DNA of 64,000 nt from Larkinella knui. GTDB lineage: Bacteria > Bacteroidota > Bacteroidia > Cytophagales > Spirosomataceae. The stretch is from positions 806,001-870,000 of the forward strand of contig NZ_RQJP01000003.1 in assembly GCF_003858645.1 (NCBI RefSeq). Reading direction: 5' to 3'. Below the pieces are notes generated by a model. That model did not search any database and was not told the DNA's origin. It saw nothing but the letters and a program-made list of their open reading frames with translations. Position 1 is the stretch's first letter, and the number at the start of each line of letters is the position of its first letter. A program made the position numbers and the translations under genes. Shown here piece by piece: positions 54,444 to 63,446 of this stretch.

Positions 54444-54521
54444 GGTGACAAACAGCTACTTTTGGATCGATCCTTTTATTGACGTTTTAGAAATAAATAC
54501 AGGCTGGAGGCCGTGGGTACG

Positions 54522-56678
54522 CTAGCGGGTCATGAACTCCCAGGAAACGGTGGTATAGTGAAAAGCCAGATCTTTGGGCGCAATCCAACTGCCGGTCAGT
54601 TCGCCTTTTTTATTCTTTTTAACGTCCAGTTTCGTCCACGTAAACCTGCCCCGGTCGTAGTCAAACGTTTGGCCGTCGTCGTCGTACAGCGTCCAGCTGG
54701 CTTCTGTTTTTCCGTAATGGCGCACCGTCAACGGCAGTTTTTCCGTTTCGGCGGGCGTATGCAAAACCGGTGGAATCATCGGAATAATACCGCCTTCTTT
54801 CACAAACAACGGAATTTTGGCGAGTCCCGGCGAAATCGCAATCACTTCACCCGCACCAGCCAGCTTTCCGGTATAAAAGTCGTACCAATTACCGGGTGGC
54901 AGAATCACGTTCCGGCTGGTTTCTCCGGCAAACAACGGCGCTACCAGAAGATAATCGCCAACCATAAACTGGTCTTTGATGTCTTTTTTCACCGCCATCG
55001 CGTAGGGATTTTCGGTAGAATTCAAGGAGCCGGCAGTTGCGCGCTCATCAAACGAAAAACCGTCCACCAGATTCATGGCCCGAATCGGCGGTTTTCCCTC
55101 AAAATGATACTGCGCAAACGTCGTGTAGAGATACGGCAGCAACTGCATCCGCAACAGCATGACGGCTTTTACGTCTTCGGCCACGTCGGGAAACGTCCAC
55201 GGTTTGGTGCCGTCGGCCCAGGCGTTGAGCATGGCCATCGGCGAAAAACAAACCGTTTGCATCCGGCGCAACCATTCTTCCGACGTTTTGGAAGACCGCG
55301 CTTCCGGTGTCCATAAAACACCCGCAAAGCTACTGGTACACAGGGCCGTAATGAAATCGCGGTGGTCGTAATAATCGTTGTAAATCACGTACGGCAGAGC
55401 CGGCGAACCCGCATTGGAAGCCCGCACCAGCCCGTAAGTCCGCTGGTTCCGTTCCCGAAACCAGTCGTCGGTCATTTTCTGAAACTGCAGGCCGTAAATC
55501 TGCCGCATCTGCTCGGCGCCAATGCCGGACGGAAACCGGGCCACATCCGGCCACAGCCAGTTATCGTAGCCGTCTACCTCATCCACTTTATAGCCCGAAA
55601 CCCCGACGGACAGGTGCTGTTTCGAGAACAATTCCTTGTAGAACCGGCGGGCGGGTGCGGTATTGAAATCGGGAACCCGGCCCACCCAGACCGTGTGCGA
55701 ACCGGTATACGGCAAAACGTCCTTGAAAATGGGCGAATGCGTGGAAACGTACGGATTGATCCACAGGTTGGAGCGAATGTTTTTCCGGGCTAGCTGCGCC
55801 AGAAACCGGTCGGGTTTCGGAAACCGGACGCTATCCCAGACGAAGCTGTTCGGATACGAATGCGACTGCCAGCCGGGTTCCAGCCCCACAAAACTGAGCG
55901 GATAGCCTTTGGCCTCAAACTCAGCTACTTCCTTCAGAATCTGTTCATCCGTAAACAGCGTTGGCGTGCGGTGTGTGAACCCCAGCCCCCACTTGGGCGG
56001 CAACGTCCCTCCTCCGCAATAGAGATTGTACCGCTGCATGACCTCCATCGCGTTGCGCCCCGCAAAGACGTAAACCTCCGTTCCGGCTGCCGGAACCACC
56101 ATCTCCACGGCATCCGAATAGGGCTGCGGATTCCAGTTTTTCTGGCTGTTGCGGTTCATTTCCGGTGGAGCATTTTTGCCCTCCGCCAGCACGCCCGTTC
56201 CCGCGTACACTGTAATATACCGGGCCGAATTGATCAACACACCGTACCCCAGACTGGAGACGTAAAACGGAACGGGCGCGTGGGTCCGGCCGTTGTCTTT
56301 GCCGTTGTAGTGATCGACATGCAGGGTTTTGATCGTGCCGCGTTGCTGAACTGTTTTAAAATTGAGCCCCAGCCCGAAAAGTTGTTCGCCCGGTTTCAGG
56401 GGAAACCGCAACAAGGTCTTGCCATCCGCTTTTTCGTGAACACTTTCGCCCAGTAGCGCCGGAAACGCAATATCGCCCAATTTCTGAAGCCCGTCGAGCC
56501 GGGGTTTTACCTCCGCAATGCCCAGCGGTGTAACACCGTCCGACGTTCCAACGACGGATTTCCAGACGCCCGGCGCAACGGGTTGCCATTCAAACGTCGC
56601 TGGCTGGGCAAACCCGGAACTGGTTTTCAACAGAATACATACTGAAAATCCAAAAATGAAGGACGAAACGAGTCTCAT
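54522..56678 (-). CDS. GH31 family glycoside hydrolase
   Basis: 718-residue secreted enzyme (signal FSVCILLKTSSGFAQ) of family GH31, which includes alpha-glucosidases, alpha-xylosidases and related enzymes. Family features are GEQLFGLG near the start, the barrel entry LPPKWGLGF, nucleophile D366 in GYKVDEVDG and a candidate acid/base D435 in VIYNDYYDHRDF, which replaces the usual WSGDN. C-terminal beta domains follow (VGDYLLVAPLFAGETSRNVI, LPPGNWYDFYTG, YDDDGQTFDY). It lies 3 bp downstream of the large GH-like gene and the two are surely co-transcribed. Confidence 0.94.
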   Translation of the reverse strand: MRLVSSFIFGFSVCILLKTSSGFAQPATFEWQPVAPGVWKSVVGTSDGVTPLGIAEVKPRLDGLQKLGDIAFPALLGESVHEKADGKTLLRFPLKPGEQLFGLGLNFKTVQQRGTIKTLHVDHYNGKDNGRTHAPVPFYVSSLGYGVLINSARYITVYAGTGVLAEGKNAPPEMNRNSQKNWNPQPYSDAVEMVVPAAGTEVYVFAGRNAMEVMQRYNLYCGGGTLPPKWGLGFTHRTPTLFTDEQILKEVAEFEAKGYPLSFVGLEPGWQSHSYPNSFVWDSVRFPKPDRFLAQLARKNIRSNLWINPYVSTHSPIFKDVLPYTGSHTVWVGRVPDFNTAPARRFYKELFSKQHLSVGVSGYKVDEVDGYDNWLWPDVARFPSGIGAEQMRQIYGLQFQKMTDDWFRERNQRTYGLVRASNAGSPALPYVIYNDYYDHRDFITALCTSSFAGVLWTPEARSSKTSEEWLRRMQTVCFSPMAMLNAWADGTKPWTFPDVAEDVKAVMLLRMQLLPYLYTTFAQYHFEGKPPIRAMNLVDGFSFDERATAGSLNSTENPYAMAVKKDIKDQFMVGDYLLVAPLFAGETSRNVILPPGNWYDFYTGKLAGAGEVIAISPGLAKIPLFVKEGGIIPMIPPVLHTPAETEKLPLTVRHYGKTEASWTLYDDDGQTFDYDRGRFTWTKLDVKKNKKGELTGSWIAPKDLAFHYTTVSWEFMTR

Positions 56679-56681
56679 AGC

Positions 56682-59519
56682 TTATTGAAATACGTACCAG
56701 GTTTGACTTTTTGCGGGAATAGTCACGTTCAGCGTTAGTTTGGTTCCGTCCAGCGGCTGACTCACAAATGCGGCATCCTGCTTACTGACCGAGGTCCGGT
56801 TTTTCAGGCCGGTATAATACAGGTCGACCGTCAGCGTTCGGGTAATGGGCTCATCCAGTGGATTATACACCATCAGCAGGCCTTTTTCTTTTCCAGCCGG
56901 GTCGACGTGCAGAATGGCATCGTAGTCCCGCCCGTCGGGTCGGCGCAGGTGGATGAGATCGGCGTCGAGGATGGGGCGGTGTTTCTTATAAAAACCAACC
57001 CATTTTTTAACCACGGCTTTTGTTTCCGGAGCGTCATACAACTGCGGTCCCCGGTAACAGGCCTGAACCCCGGCCCCGAACAGATTCGCCATCCGCTGCT
57101 CATAATGGGGTAAATGATCCTTCAGCGGCTCGATGGTGGCCGCCGGTCCCCCGCCGTGGTATTCCACCAGCGGCACGAACATCCAGCCCATCGACGGTGT
57201 TTTTTCCCAGGTACCATCGTAAATATTCTGTCGTTCAATGATTTCCTGAAACTCACGGGGCAGCGACCAGTTCGTTTCCCGGTAGCCCATCGCAATCTTG
57301 CTGCTTCCGGCCAGAAAATACCAGTCGGGCACATTCAGGTAAATCCCTTTTCCGCGACACCAGTGGTAAAAATCACGAATCCGGACAAACTGTTTCCACT
57401 GCGAATCTTCCAGCCCCGCGTGGCCGGGGTGGTGGGTGGAAGCGCAAATATCGCCCGGATACGAACCGTCGTGTTCCAGCAAATCCATGCCGGTTTCCTG
57501 GTAAAAGCGGTATAAATTCTCAAAATACCGTTGTCCCCATTCGCTTTCCAGACAGGGCGAATGACCGAACGTCGGATTTAGGTCCGGTTTGGGCATCACC
57601 ACGTCATTTTTCGCATCGATGGAACGGCTGGCGAGCAAGGAATACCCGCCGATGGCCACGCCTTTCGCGGCCGCGTAGTCTTTCAGCGCCTTCATCCTCA
57701 GGCGGTTCTGACGGGTAGAGTCTTCGATGTCAAAACCGCTCCCAAACGTCAGAATCGCCATTTCAAAACCGGCCTCCGCACACTGATCGACGGCTTTTTT
57801 TACGTCAGCATCGGCGGCACTGCGGATGTGCATGATGATCGGGTTTTCGGTTACCCAGGGCGCAATCGTGCGGTACATTTTCCGCTGGGCCAGACCCCGG
57901 CGCTCCCGATCCCAGGAGTCGTAGAGCAATTCCCAAAGCCGCATGCTTTCGAACGGCTGACCGCGAACGATCTTCTGCCCAACGCCCTGCCTGGGCTGGC
58001 AAACCAGAACCGACGGGGTTTTCAGATTGTAATTGACCTGCGTGCGGTACGTTGCATCCTCCTGCCATTCGACGCAGGCGTTTTCGGACGCATTGGGCGA
58101 CATCGACTGAAACGCAAAATCACTCTGGGCAAAAATCGGGGGCAGTTCCCAGCGCCGTTTGGCTTCCACCGCACTTTCCGCTTCAGTCACCGCCAGGTGT
58201 TCGGTTTTGAGGGTGTTCAGGATAAATCCCGCACTGGATGGGGTTTCGACCGTCACCCATTTACTGAGCAAGGGCAAGCCGTCATACAATTCGTAATGCA
58301 CTTTTACGACCAGTCCGTTCAGAAAATCCAGGTCGGCCCCCGGATTCTGCGGGCCACCGAGCAACGTGAGTTGTTCAATCCGACAGCGGCCAGTCGCTTT
58401 ACCCGTAGTTTGTTCCGACGTGCCGCCCTTCGGGTCGGTTTTCCCGATCCGGATGCCTTTCGGAACCGATGCCAGATCGAGCGTACTGAGCAGTTTATAG
58501 CCAATTCCGTCTTCTGATACGGATACAATCAGCTTGCCAACGCCCATTTCCGCACGTAAATACCACGATTTGGCGGGATCGAAACCCTCGAAAAACTCGC
58601 CTTTGTCGCCGTTTTGCAATCCGAATTGCCGGTTTCCGGGTGAGAGGTAAAATTTAACGGGCGCACGATCATCGAACGTCAGGGCAATTCCCGGCCCGTA
58701 ATACCGGCTTTGATCGGTCCCGGAATTGAGCTTGCAAATGACCACCGCCGTCTTTTCCGGTAGCGGCCGTTCGGCAAACAACGTGCTGTTGTCCGGGATC
58801 TGGATTTCGCCCGGTTTACCTTCATTCCGGAACGATGCGGATTGGTTGCCGGGCGACGCTACGATTTTCCAGTCGGGCGACAGACTCCGAAAATCGTCAT
58901 CCAGCAGCTTCGTACGCTGGTCGTCGGCGGTCAGGCGGTTTTGGTTATTCCGGATAATTTCGTCGGTGGTTCCGTAGGTAAATGTCAGTTCCAGGCCTTT
59001 GGGCGGCCAGTCGGCTTTTTGCGTCGACCAGGCCGTCCTGCGGTTCCATTCCATCCGTTTTTTGATCGGCGACACCTCGTACTTCAGCATTTTCAGGCTA
59101 TACGGATCGGCTTTCATGGTTTTGGTCCAGTTCGCCAGCAGGTAGTTCTGGATCGGCTGTCCCGTCAAACCACCCACTTTAATTTCGTGGCCGTTGATCC
59201 AGAGAATGGCTTCCGGCGAAACCGACCGAAGCAGCGACTCGCCGGTTGTCAGGTTGTCCAGACCCACCGTGGCGCCGTTGGGTTCGAGGGAAAACGAGCG
59301 GGTAATCAGGCCGTTACTCAGCGCCAGAAAACCATCTTTTGTCCGATAAACCGCCGACTTCTGGCTGCCGGACGCCAGAAGCCAGTCGGTTTTGCTCCGC
59401 AGTTGCTCGCTGGAATAAGCCGGAAGAGGGGCAACGGACTGGGCCCGGATAACATAGCCGGGTACGCACAGGATTGCAATGAAAAGGTTTCGTTTCAGGA
59501 AAAGGTGAGTCATGTCCAA
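56682..59519 (-). CDS. large secreted glycoside-hydrolase-like protein
   Basis: 945 residues with a signal peptide (LFIAILCVPGYVIRAQS). The N-terminal beta-sandwich (about 50-205 and 395-520: GFLALSNGLITRSFSLEPNG) is interrupted by a jelly-roll-like insert (about 205-390: LLDDDFRSLSPDWKIVASPG, AVVICKLNSG). A TIM-barrel catalytic part (about 555-860) has MHIRSAADADVKKAVDQCAE, AILTFGSGFD and MDLLEHDGS with candidate acid D684, and a C-terminal beta domain ends TIPAKSQTWYVFQ. The layout resembles clan-D alpha-galactosidases (GH27/GH36), but the match is weak and activity is unproven. It heads the operon with GH31. Confidence 0.75.
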   Translation of the reverse strand: MDMTHLFLKRNLFIAILCVPGYVIRAQSVAPLPAYSSEQLRSKTDWLLASGSQKSAVYRTKDGFLALSNGLITRSFSLEPNGATVGLDNLTTGESLLRSVSPEAILWINGHEIKVGGLTGQPIQNYLLANWTKTMKADPYSLKMLKYEVSPIKKRMEWNRRTAWSTQKADWPPKGLELTFTYGTTDEIIRNNQNRLTADDQRTKLLDDDFRSLSPDWKIVASPGNQSASFRNEGKPGEIQIPDNSTLFAERPLPEKTAVVICKLNSGTDQSRYYGPGIALTFDDRAPVKFYLSPGNRQFGLQNGDKGEFFEGFDPAKSWYLRAEMGVGKLIVSVSEDGIGYKLLSTLDLASVPKGIRIGKTDPKGGTSEQTTGKATGRCRIEQLTLLGGPQNPGADLDFLNGLVVKVHYELYDGLPLLSKWVTVETPSSAGFILNTLKTEHLAVTEAESAVEAKRRWELPPIFAQSDFAFQSMSPNASENACVEWQEDATYRTQVNYNLKTPSVLVCQPRQGVGQKIVRGQPFESMRLWELLYDSWDRERRGLAQRKMYRTIAPWVTENPIIMHIRSAADADVKKAVDQCAEAGFEMAILTFGSGFDIEDSTRQNRLRMKALKDYAAAKGVAIGGYSLLASRSIDAKNDVVMPKPDLNPTFGHSPCLESEWGQRYFENLYRFYQETGMDLLEHDGSYPGDICASTHHPGHAGLEDSQWKQFVRIRDFYHWCRGKGIYLNVPDWYFLAGSSKIAMGYRETNWSLPREFQEIIERQNIYDGTWEKTPSMGWMFVPLVEYHGGGPAATIEPLKDHLPHYEQRMANLFGAGVQACYRGPQLYDAPETKAVVKKWVGFYKKHRPILDADLIHLRRPDGRDYDAILHVDPAGKEKGLLMVYNPLDEPITRTLTVDLYYTGLKNRTSVSKQDAAFVSQPLDGTKLTLNVTIPAKSQTWYVFQ

Positions 59520-59850
59520 TGGGTTGCGGTGGGAAAACTATTGAGAAATAAGCGAAATTTCGGTGGTTTCTCCTGCCAAAACGGTCTTTTTTTTATTACA
59601 GCCGATCCCTAATCCGGTCGATCACCGGCTGGGCCTTTCCCGATGGCTGTCCGGAATGCATTTCCGGGTTTTCAAAGACGCGGTGGAGACAAGCCCACCA
59701 AAAGCCGCACCGGAGCAGATTGGCAAAATTACTACGAATGATGTCTTGCATCGTGCTGTACTTTGCCACAAACCGAAGGGAGGGCGGTTTTATCGGCTAG
59801 CCCTGTTCAGTGCCCCGGTTTGGCCCAGACCTGTTCTTCCCGTTTTTCCT
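59520..59850. other. divergent intergenic region
   Basis: About 330 bp between the large GH-like gene and the epimerase. The upstream extension of the epimerase frame (from 59563) is proline- and histidine-rich and lacks family residues, so it is treated as non-coding. TACTTTG at 59759-59765 is a partial -7 box. Confidence 0.4.
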
Positions 59851-60951
59851 ATGTCAAAACCAGTCAAAATTCTGAATATCGTTGGTGCGCGGCCCAATTT
59901 CATGAAAGTGGCGCCCTTACACCGGGCTTTTCAGCACTATCCGAACGTTCGGTCTGTCATTGTGCATACCGGCCAGCATTACGACGCCAAAATGAGCGAT
60001 GTTTTTTTTAGCCAGCTGGAACTCCCCAAACCGGATTATTTTCTCGGCATCGGCGGAGGGTCTCCTACGCAGCAAACCGCCCGGATTATGCTGGCATTTG
60101 AAACCGTAATGGAAACCGAACAGCCTGATCTGGTGCTGGTTGTGGGCGATGTCACCTCGACGATTGCCTGCGCCCTGGTGGCCGTGAAGATGCACGTTCC
60201 GGTGGTTCACGTCGAAGCCGGTTTGCGGAGTAAGGACCGACGAATGCCCGAAGAAATAAACCGCATCCTGACCGATAGCATTTCCGATCAGTTGTTTGTA
60301 ACCGAACAAGCGGGGCTGGACAATCTAAAACACGAGGGTGTCTGTGACGGAAAAGTACATTTTGTTGGCAATGTCATGATCGACTCGCTGGTGCATTACC
60401 GCCGGAAAGCAGCCAAAATGCAAACCGTCGAGAAATTAGGCTTAAAGCCCCGGGAATACGTTTTGATGACGATGCACCGGCCCGCCAATGTCGATACGGA
60501 AGACGGTTTGCGCAGCATTCTGCAAATCATCGAAGACACCGCCCGCTACAAAAAAGTCTTATTTCCGATTCACCCGCGGACCTTTCATAACCTTGAAAAA
60601 TTTGGTTTGTCGTCCCGGCTGAAATCCATCGGTAATCTGGAATTGATGGAACCGCAGGGCTATCTGGAATTTTTGAATCTGATGGAGCACGCGGCCATCC
60701 TCGTGACGGATTCGGGCGGTATTCAGGAAGAAACGACCTATTTGCAGGTTCCCTGTCTGACCTTCCGCGACAGCACCGAGCGCCCCGTCACCGTCGATTT
60801 GGGAACCAACCAGTTGCTTTCGGACCTCAATCCGGAGTCGGTTCACCGCAAGGTGATCGAAATTCTGGAAGGCCGGGCCAAAAAGGGCCGTATTCCTCCG
60901 CTTTGGGACGGAAAAGCCGCCCACCGGGTGGCCGAGATTCTATTTGCCTGA
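59851..60951 (+). CDS. wecB: UDP-N-acetylglucosamine 2-epimerase (non-hydrolysing)
   Basis: 366 residues from the ATG at 59851 (MSKPVKILNIVGARPNFMKV), the usual start and length of WecB/MnaA. It interconverts UDP-GlcNAc and UDP-ManNAc for capsule or exopolysaccharide. Family blocks are IVHTGQHYDAKMSDVFF, VVGDVTSTIACALVA, HVEAGLRSKDRRMPEEINR, PIHPRTFHNLEKFG and VTDSGGIQEETTYLQVPCLT. It heads an export locus: an SLBB protein and a Wzz-like protein follow on the same strand. Confidence 0.95.
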   Translation: MSKPVKILNIVGARPNFMKVAPLHRAFQHYPNVRSVIVHTGQHYDAKMSDVFFSQLELPKPDYFLGIGGGSPTQQTARIMLAFETVMETEQPDLVLVVGDVTSTIACALVAVKMHVPVVHVEAGLRSKDRRMPEEINRILTDSISDQLFVTEQAGLDNLKHEGVCDGKVHFVGNVMIDSLVHYRRKAAKMQTVEKLGLKPREYVLMTMHRPANVDTEDGLRSILQIIEDTARYKKVLFPIHPRTFHNLEKFGLSSRLKSIGNLELMEPQGYLEFLNLMEHAAILVTDSGGIQEETTYLQVPCLTFRDSTERPVTVDLGTNQLLSDLNPESVHRKVIEILEGRAKKGRIPPLWDGKAAHRVAEILFA

Positions 60952-61097
60952 CACTGCCTGAAAGGCTTTCATGTACAACTGGCCGGGTGATCCGCAGCCA
61001 CATTTGGATAGTTTTCTACACACCGGCCCTCCCCCGCTCGTCTATATTTACACCATAGGGCTCTGGTTAGGTTTCCCAGTCGGTTCCACGTATTTAT

Positions 61098-63446
61098 ATG
61101 ATTTTTGGGGGTATAAAAAGTTGTAGATCGTTCAATTGGCAGATTTGCCTGGTAGTGTTTATGGGTTCGGGATTATTTTCCCCGCTGCTTGCTCAGAAAG
61201 TAACCGATTTAACCAACGAGCAGGTCCAGCAATTCATCCAGCAGGCCAAATCGAGCGGCCTTTCCGAAGCCCAAATTGAACAACTGGCGCTGTCGAAGGG
61301 ATTTACCCAGGCCGACATAACCAAAATGCGCCAGCGGGTAACGGAGTTAAATACCGTACCGAAACCCGAACCGGTGCGGGAGCAGACCACCAGCCGCATA
61401 CAATCCGAAGAATCACCGGTTCCTCAACCGCCTGTTAACCAGCCTCTCAGCGACCCCACCGCGCCCGTTATCTTTGGCGCTTCTTTATTTACCAACGCTA
61501 ACCTGACGTTTGAACCCAATCTGCGGATTCCAACGCCAAAAAATTACCAGCTTGGTCCCGACGACGAACTGATTGTCGATATCTACGGGAATGCCCAGCA
61601 AACCTACCGCACCAAAATCAATCCGGAAGGGAGCATTCGCCTGGAAAACCTCAGTCCGATTTATGTCAACGGATTAACGGTGGAACAGGCCGAACAGCGG
61701 ATCGTGGCCCGGCTACGGCAATTGTATACGGGACTGAATACGGCAGCCGGTGGCGTTCACGCGCAGGTTTCGCTCGGAAACATCCGAAGCATCAAGGTAA
61801 CGCTGATTGGTCAGGTTGTCAAACCCGGCACCTACACGCTGTCGTCATTAGGAACGGTTTTCAATGCGTTGTATGCCGCCGGAGGCCCTGACCCTGGCCG
61901 CGGCTCGTTCCGCGACATTCGGGTTTACCGCGCCAACCGCCAGATTCGAACCCTGGACATTTACGATTTTCTGCTCGGGGCCGATCAGAAGGACAACATC
62001 CGTTTGCAGGACCAGGACATCGTTTTCGTGAATCACTACGATACGCGGGTCGAACTGAGTGGCGAAGTGAAACAACCCGGGCTGTATGAGGTAAAAAAGG
62101 GCGAATTATTGAAAACCGTACTGGCTTTTGCCGGTGGCTATACCGACCGGGCGTATACAGCCTCGTTAACGCTGCGCCGGAATACCGCCAAAGAACTGGA
62201 AATCGGCACCATTCCGGCCAGTGCTCTCGATGCGTTCGTGCCCCAGAAGGGCGATCAATACGCGGTGGGCAGCATCACCGGACGATTCAGCAACCGCGTG
62301 ATTATCAGCGGAGCCGTATTCCGGCCCGGTACCTACGCCCTGCAAAACAGCCCGACGTTGCGCCAACTCATTACGGCTGCGGAAGGGCTGCGGGAAGACG
62401 CGTTTCTGAATCGCGGAACCATCCGCCGGCTGCGGCAAAACCTTGATCCGGAACTGATCTCTTTTGATCCGGGCAAATTGTTGCGGGGTGAAGTGACCGA
62501 TATTCCGTTACAGCGCGAAGATTCCGTAACGGTTCTGGCTTATAGCGATCTTCGGGAAAAACGCACCATTGCACTTCAGGGAGCGGTCAACAGACCGGGC
62601 CTTTTTACGTATGCCGATAGCATGAGTGTGGCCAATCTGATCGTTTTGGCCGGTGGGTTTACGGAAGGAGCCACGGCATCGCGCATTGAAATTGCCCGCC
62701 GTCTTCGGTATGATACGACGGGCTTACCGAGCAATCAGAACATCCGGATTTTTCAGTTTAATCTGGACGAAAATCTCCGTTTATCGGAAGCGGATGCGCG
62801 TTTCAGTCTGCAACCGTTCGATGAAGTATTTGTGCGCACCTCGCCCCGGTATGAACCCCAAAAAATGGTAACGATTACGGGCGAAGTAACCTATCCGGGG
62901 CGCTACGCCATCCGGGACAAATCGGAACGGATTTCGGAGTTGATCAGCCGCGCGGGTGGGTTACAGGCCAGCGCCTTTTTGAAGGCGACCCGCTTTGTCC
63001 GAAAAGGTGAACTTATCTCCATCGATATTCATGAAATTCTGCAAAAACCGACCGATAGCGGCAATCTGCTCCTGCTGGCGGGCGATTCTATTATCATTCC
63101 CCGAAAAGTCGAACTGGTACGCATTCGGGGCGAAGTGCTGAACCCGTCGACTATGGATTTCAATTCGGCAAAATCATTTCGTTCCTATATCGACGAATCC
63201 GGCGGTTTTACGTCCAAAGCGCAACGCCGAAAGTCTTACGCAATTTACGCAAATGGTAAAATCCAGCGGACGAAGCAACTGCTTTTTGTCCGGTCTTATC
63301 CCTCACCCGAGCCCGGCATGGAAGTGATCATTCCTGCCAAGCCGAAGCGGGAAGAAAGTAGACTGTCGCCTGCCGAACGGGTAGCCGTAATGACGGGCGT
63401 TACGTCGCTGGCGGCTGTCGTTCTGACCATTATCCGACTATTTTGA
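61098..63446 (+). CDS. polysaccharide export protein with SLBB repeats (Wza-like)
   Basis: 782-residue outer-membrane export protein. A signal peptide (LVVFMGSGLFSPLLAQ) precedes a short coiled region (VTDLTNEQVQQFIQQAKSSG), the Poly_export domain (YQLGPDDELIVDIYGNAQQT) and a series of about six SLBB beta-grasp repeats (VTLIGQVVKPGTYTLSSLGT; VELSGEVKQPGLYEVKKGEL; VIISGAVFRPGTYALQNSPT; IALQGAVNRPGLFTYADSMS; VTITGEVTYPGRYAIRDKSE; VRIRGEVLNPSTMDFNSAKS). A C-terminal membrane helix ends TSLAAVVLTIIRLF. It should form the outer-membrane channel for an exopolysaccharide. Its TGA overlaps the ATG of the next gene. Confidence 0.94.
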   Translation: MIFGGIKSCRSFNWQICLVVFMGSGLFSPLLAQKVTDLTNEQVQQFIQQAKSSGLSEAQIEQLALSKGFTQADITKMRQRVTELNTVPKPEPVREQTTSRIQSEESPVPQPPVNQPLSDPTAPVIFGASLFTNANLTFEPNLRIPTPKNYQLGPDDELIVDIYGNAQQTYRTKINPEGSIRLENLSPIYVNGLTVEQAEQRIVARLRQLYTGLNTAAGGVHAQVSLGNIRSIKVTLIGQVVKPGTYTLSSLGTVFNALYAAGGPDPGRGSFRDIRVYRANRQIRTLDIYDFLLGADQKDNIRLQDQDIVFVNHYDTRVELSGEVKQPGLYEVKKGELLKTVLAFAGGYTDRAYTASLTLRRNTAKELEIGTIPASALDAFVPQKGDQYAVGSITGRFSNRVIISGAVFRPGTYALQNSPTLRQLITAAEGLREDAFLNRGTIRRLRQNLDPELISFDPGKLLRGEVTDIPLQREDSVTVLAYSDLREKRTIALQGAVNRPGLFTYADSMSVANLIVLAGGFTEGATASRIEIARRLRYDTTGLPSNQNIRIFQFNLDENLRLSEADARFSLQPFDEVFVRTSPRYEPQKMVTITGEVTYPGRYAIRDKSERISELISRAGGLQASAFLKATRFVRKGELISIDIHEILQKPTDSGNLLLLAGDSIIIPRKVELVRIRGEVLNPSTMDFNSAKSFRSYIDESGGFTSKAQRRKSYAIYANGKIQRTKQLLFVRSYPSPEPGMEVIIPAKPKREESRLSPAERVAVMTGVTSLAAVVLTIIRLF

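Noticed and set aside
59563-59850. N-terminal extension of the wecB frame
   Set aside because: The conserved epimerase start is the ATG at 59851; the added codons have no family residues.
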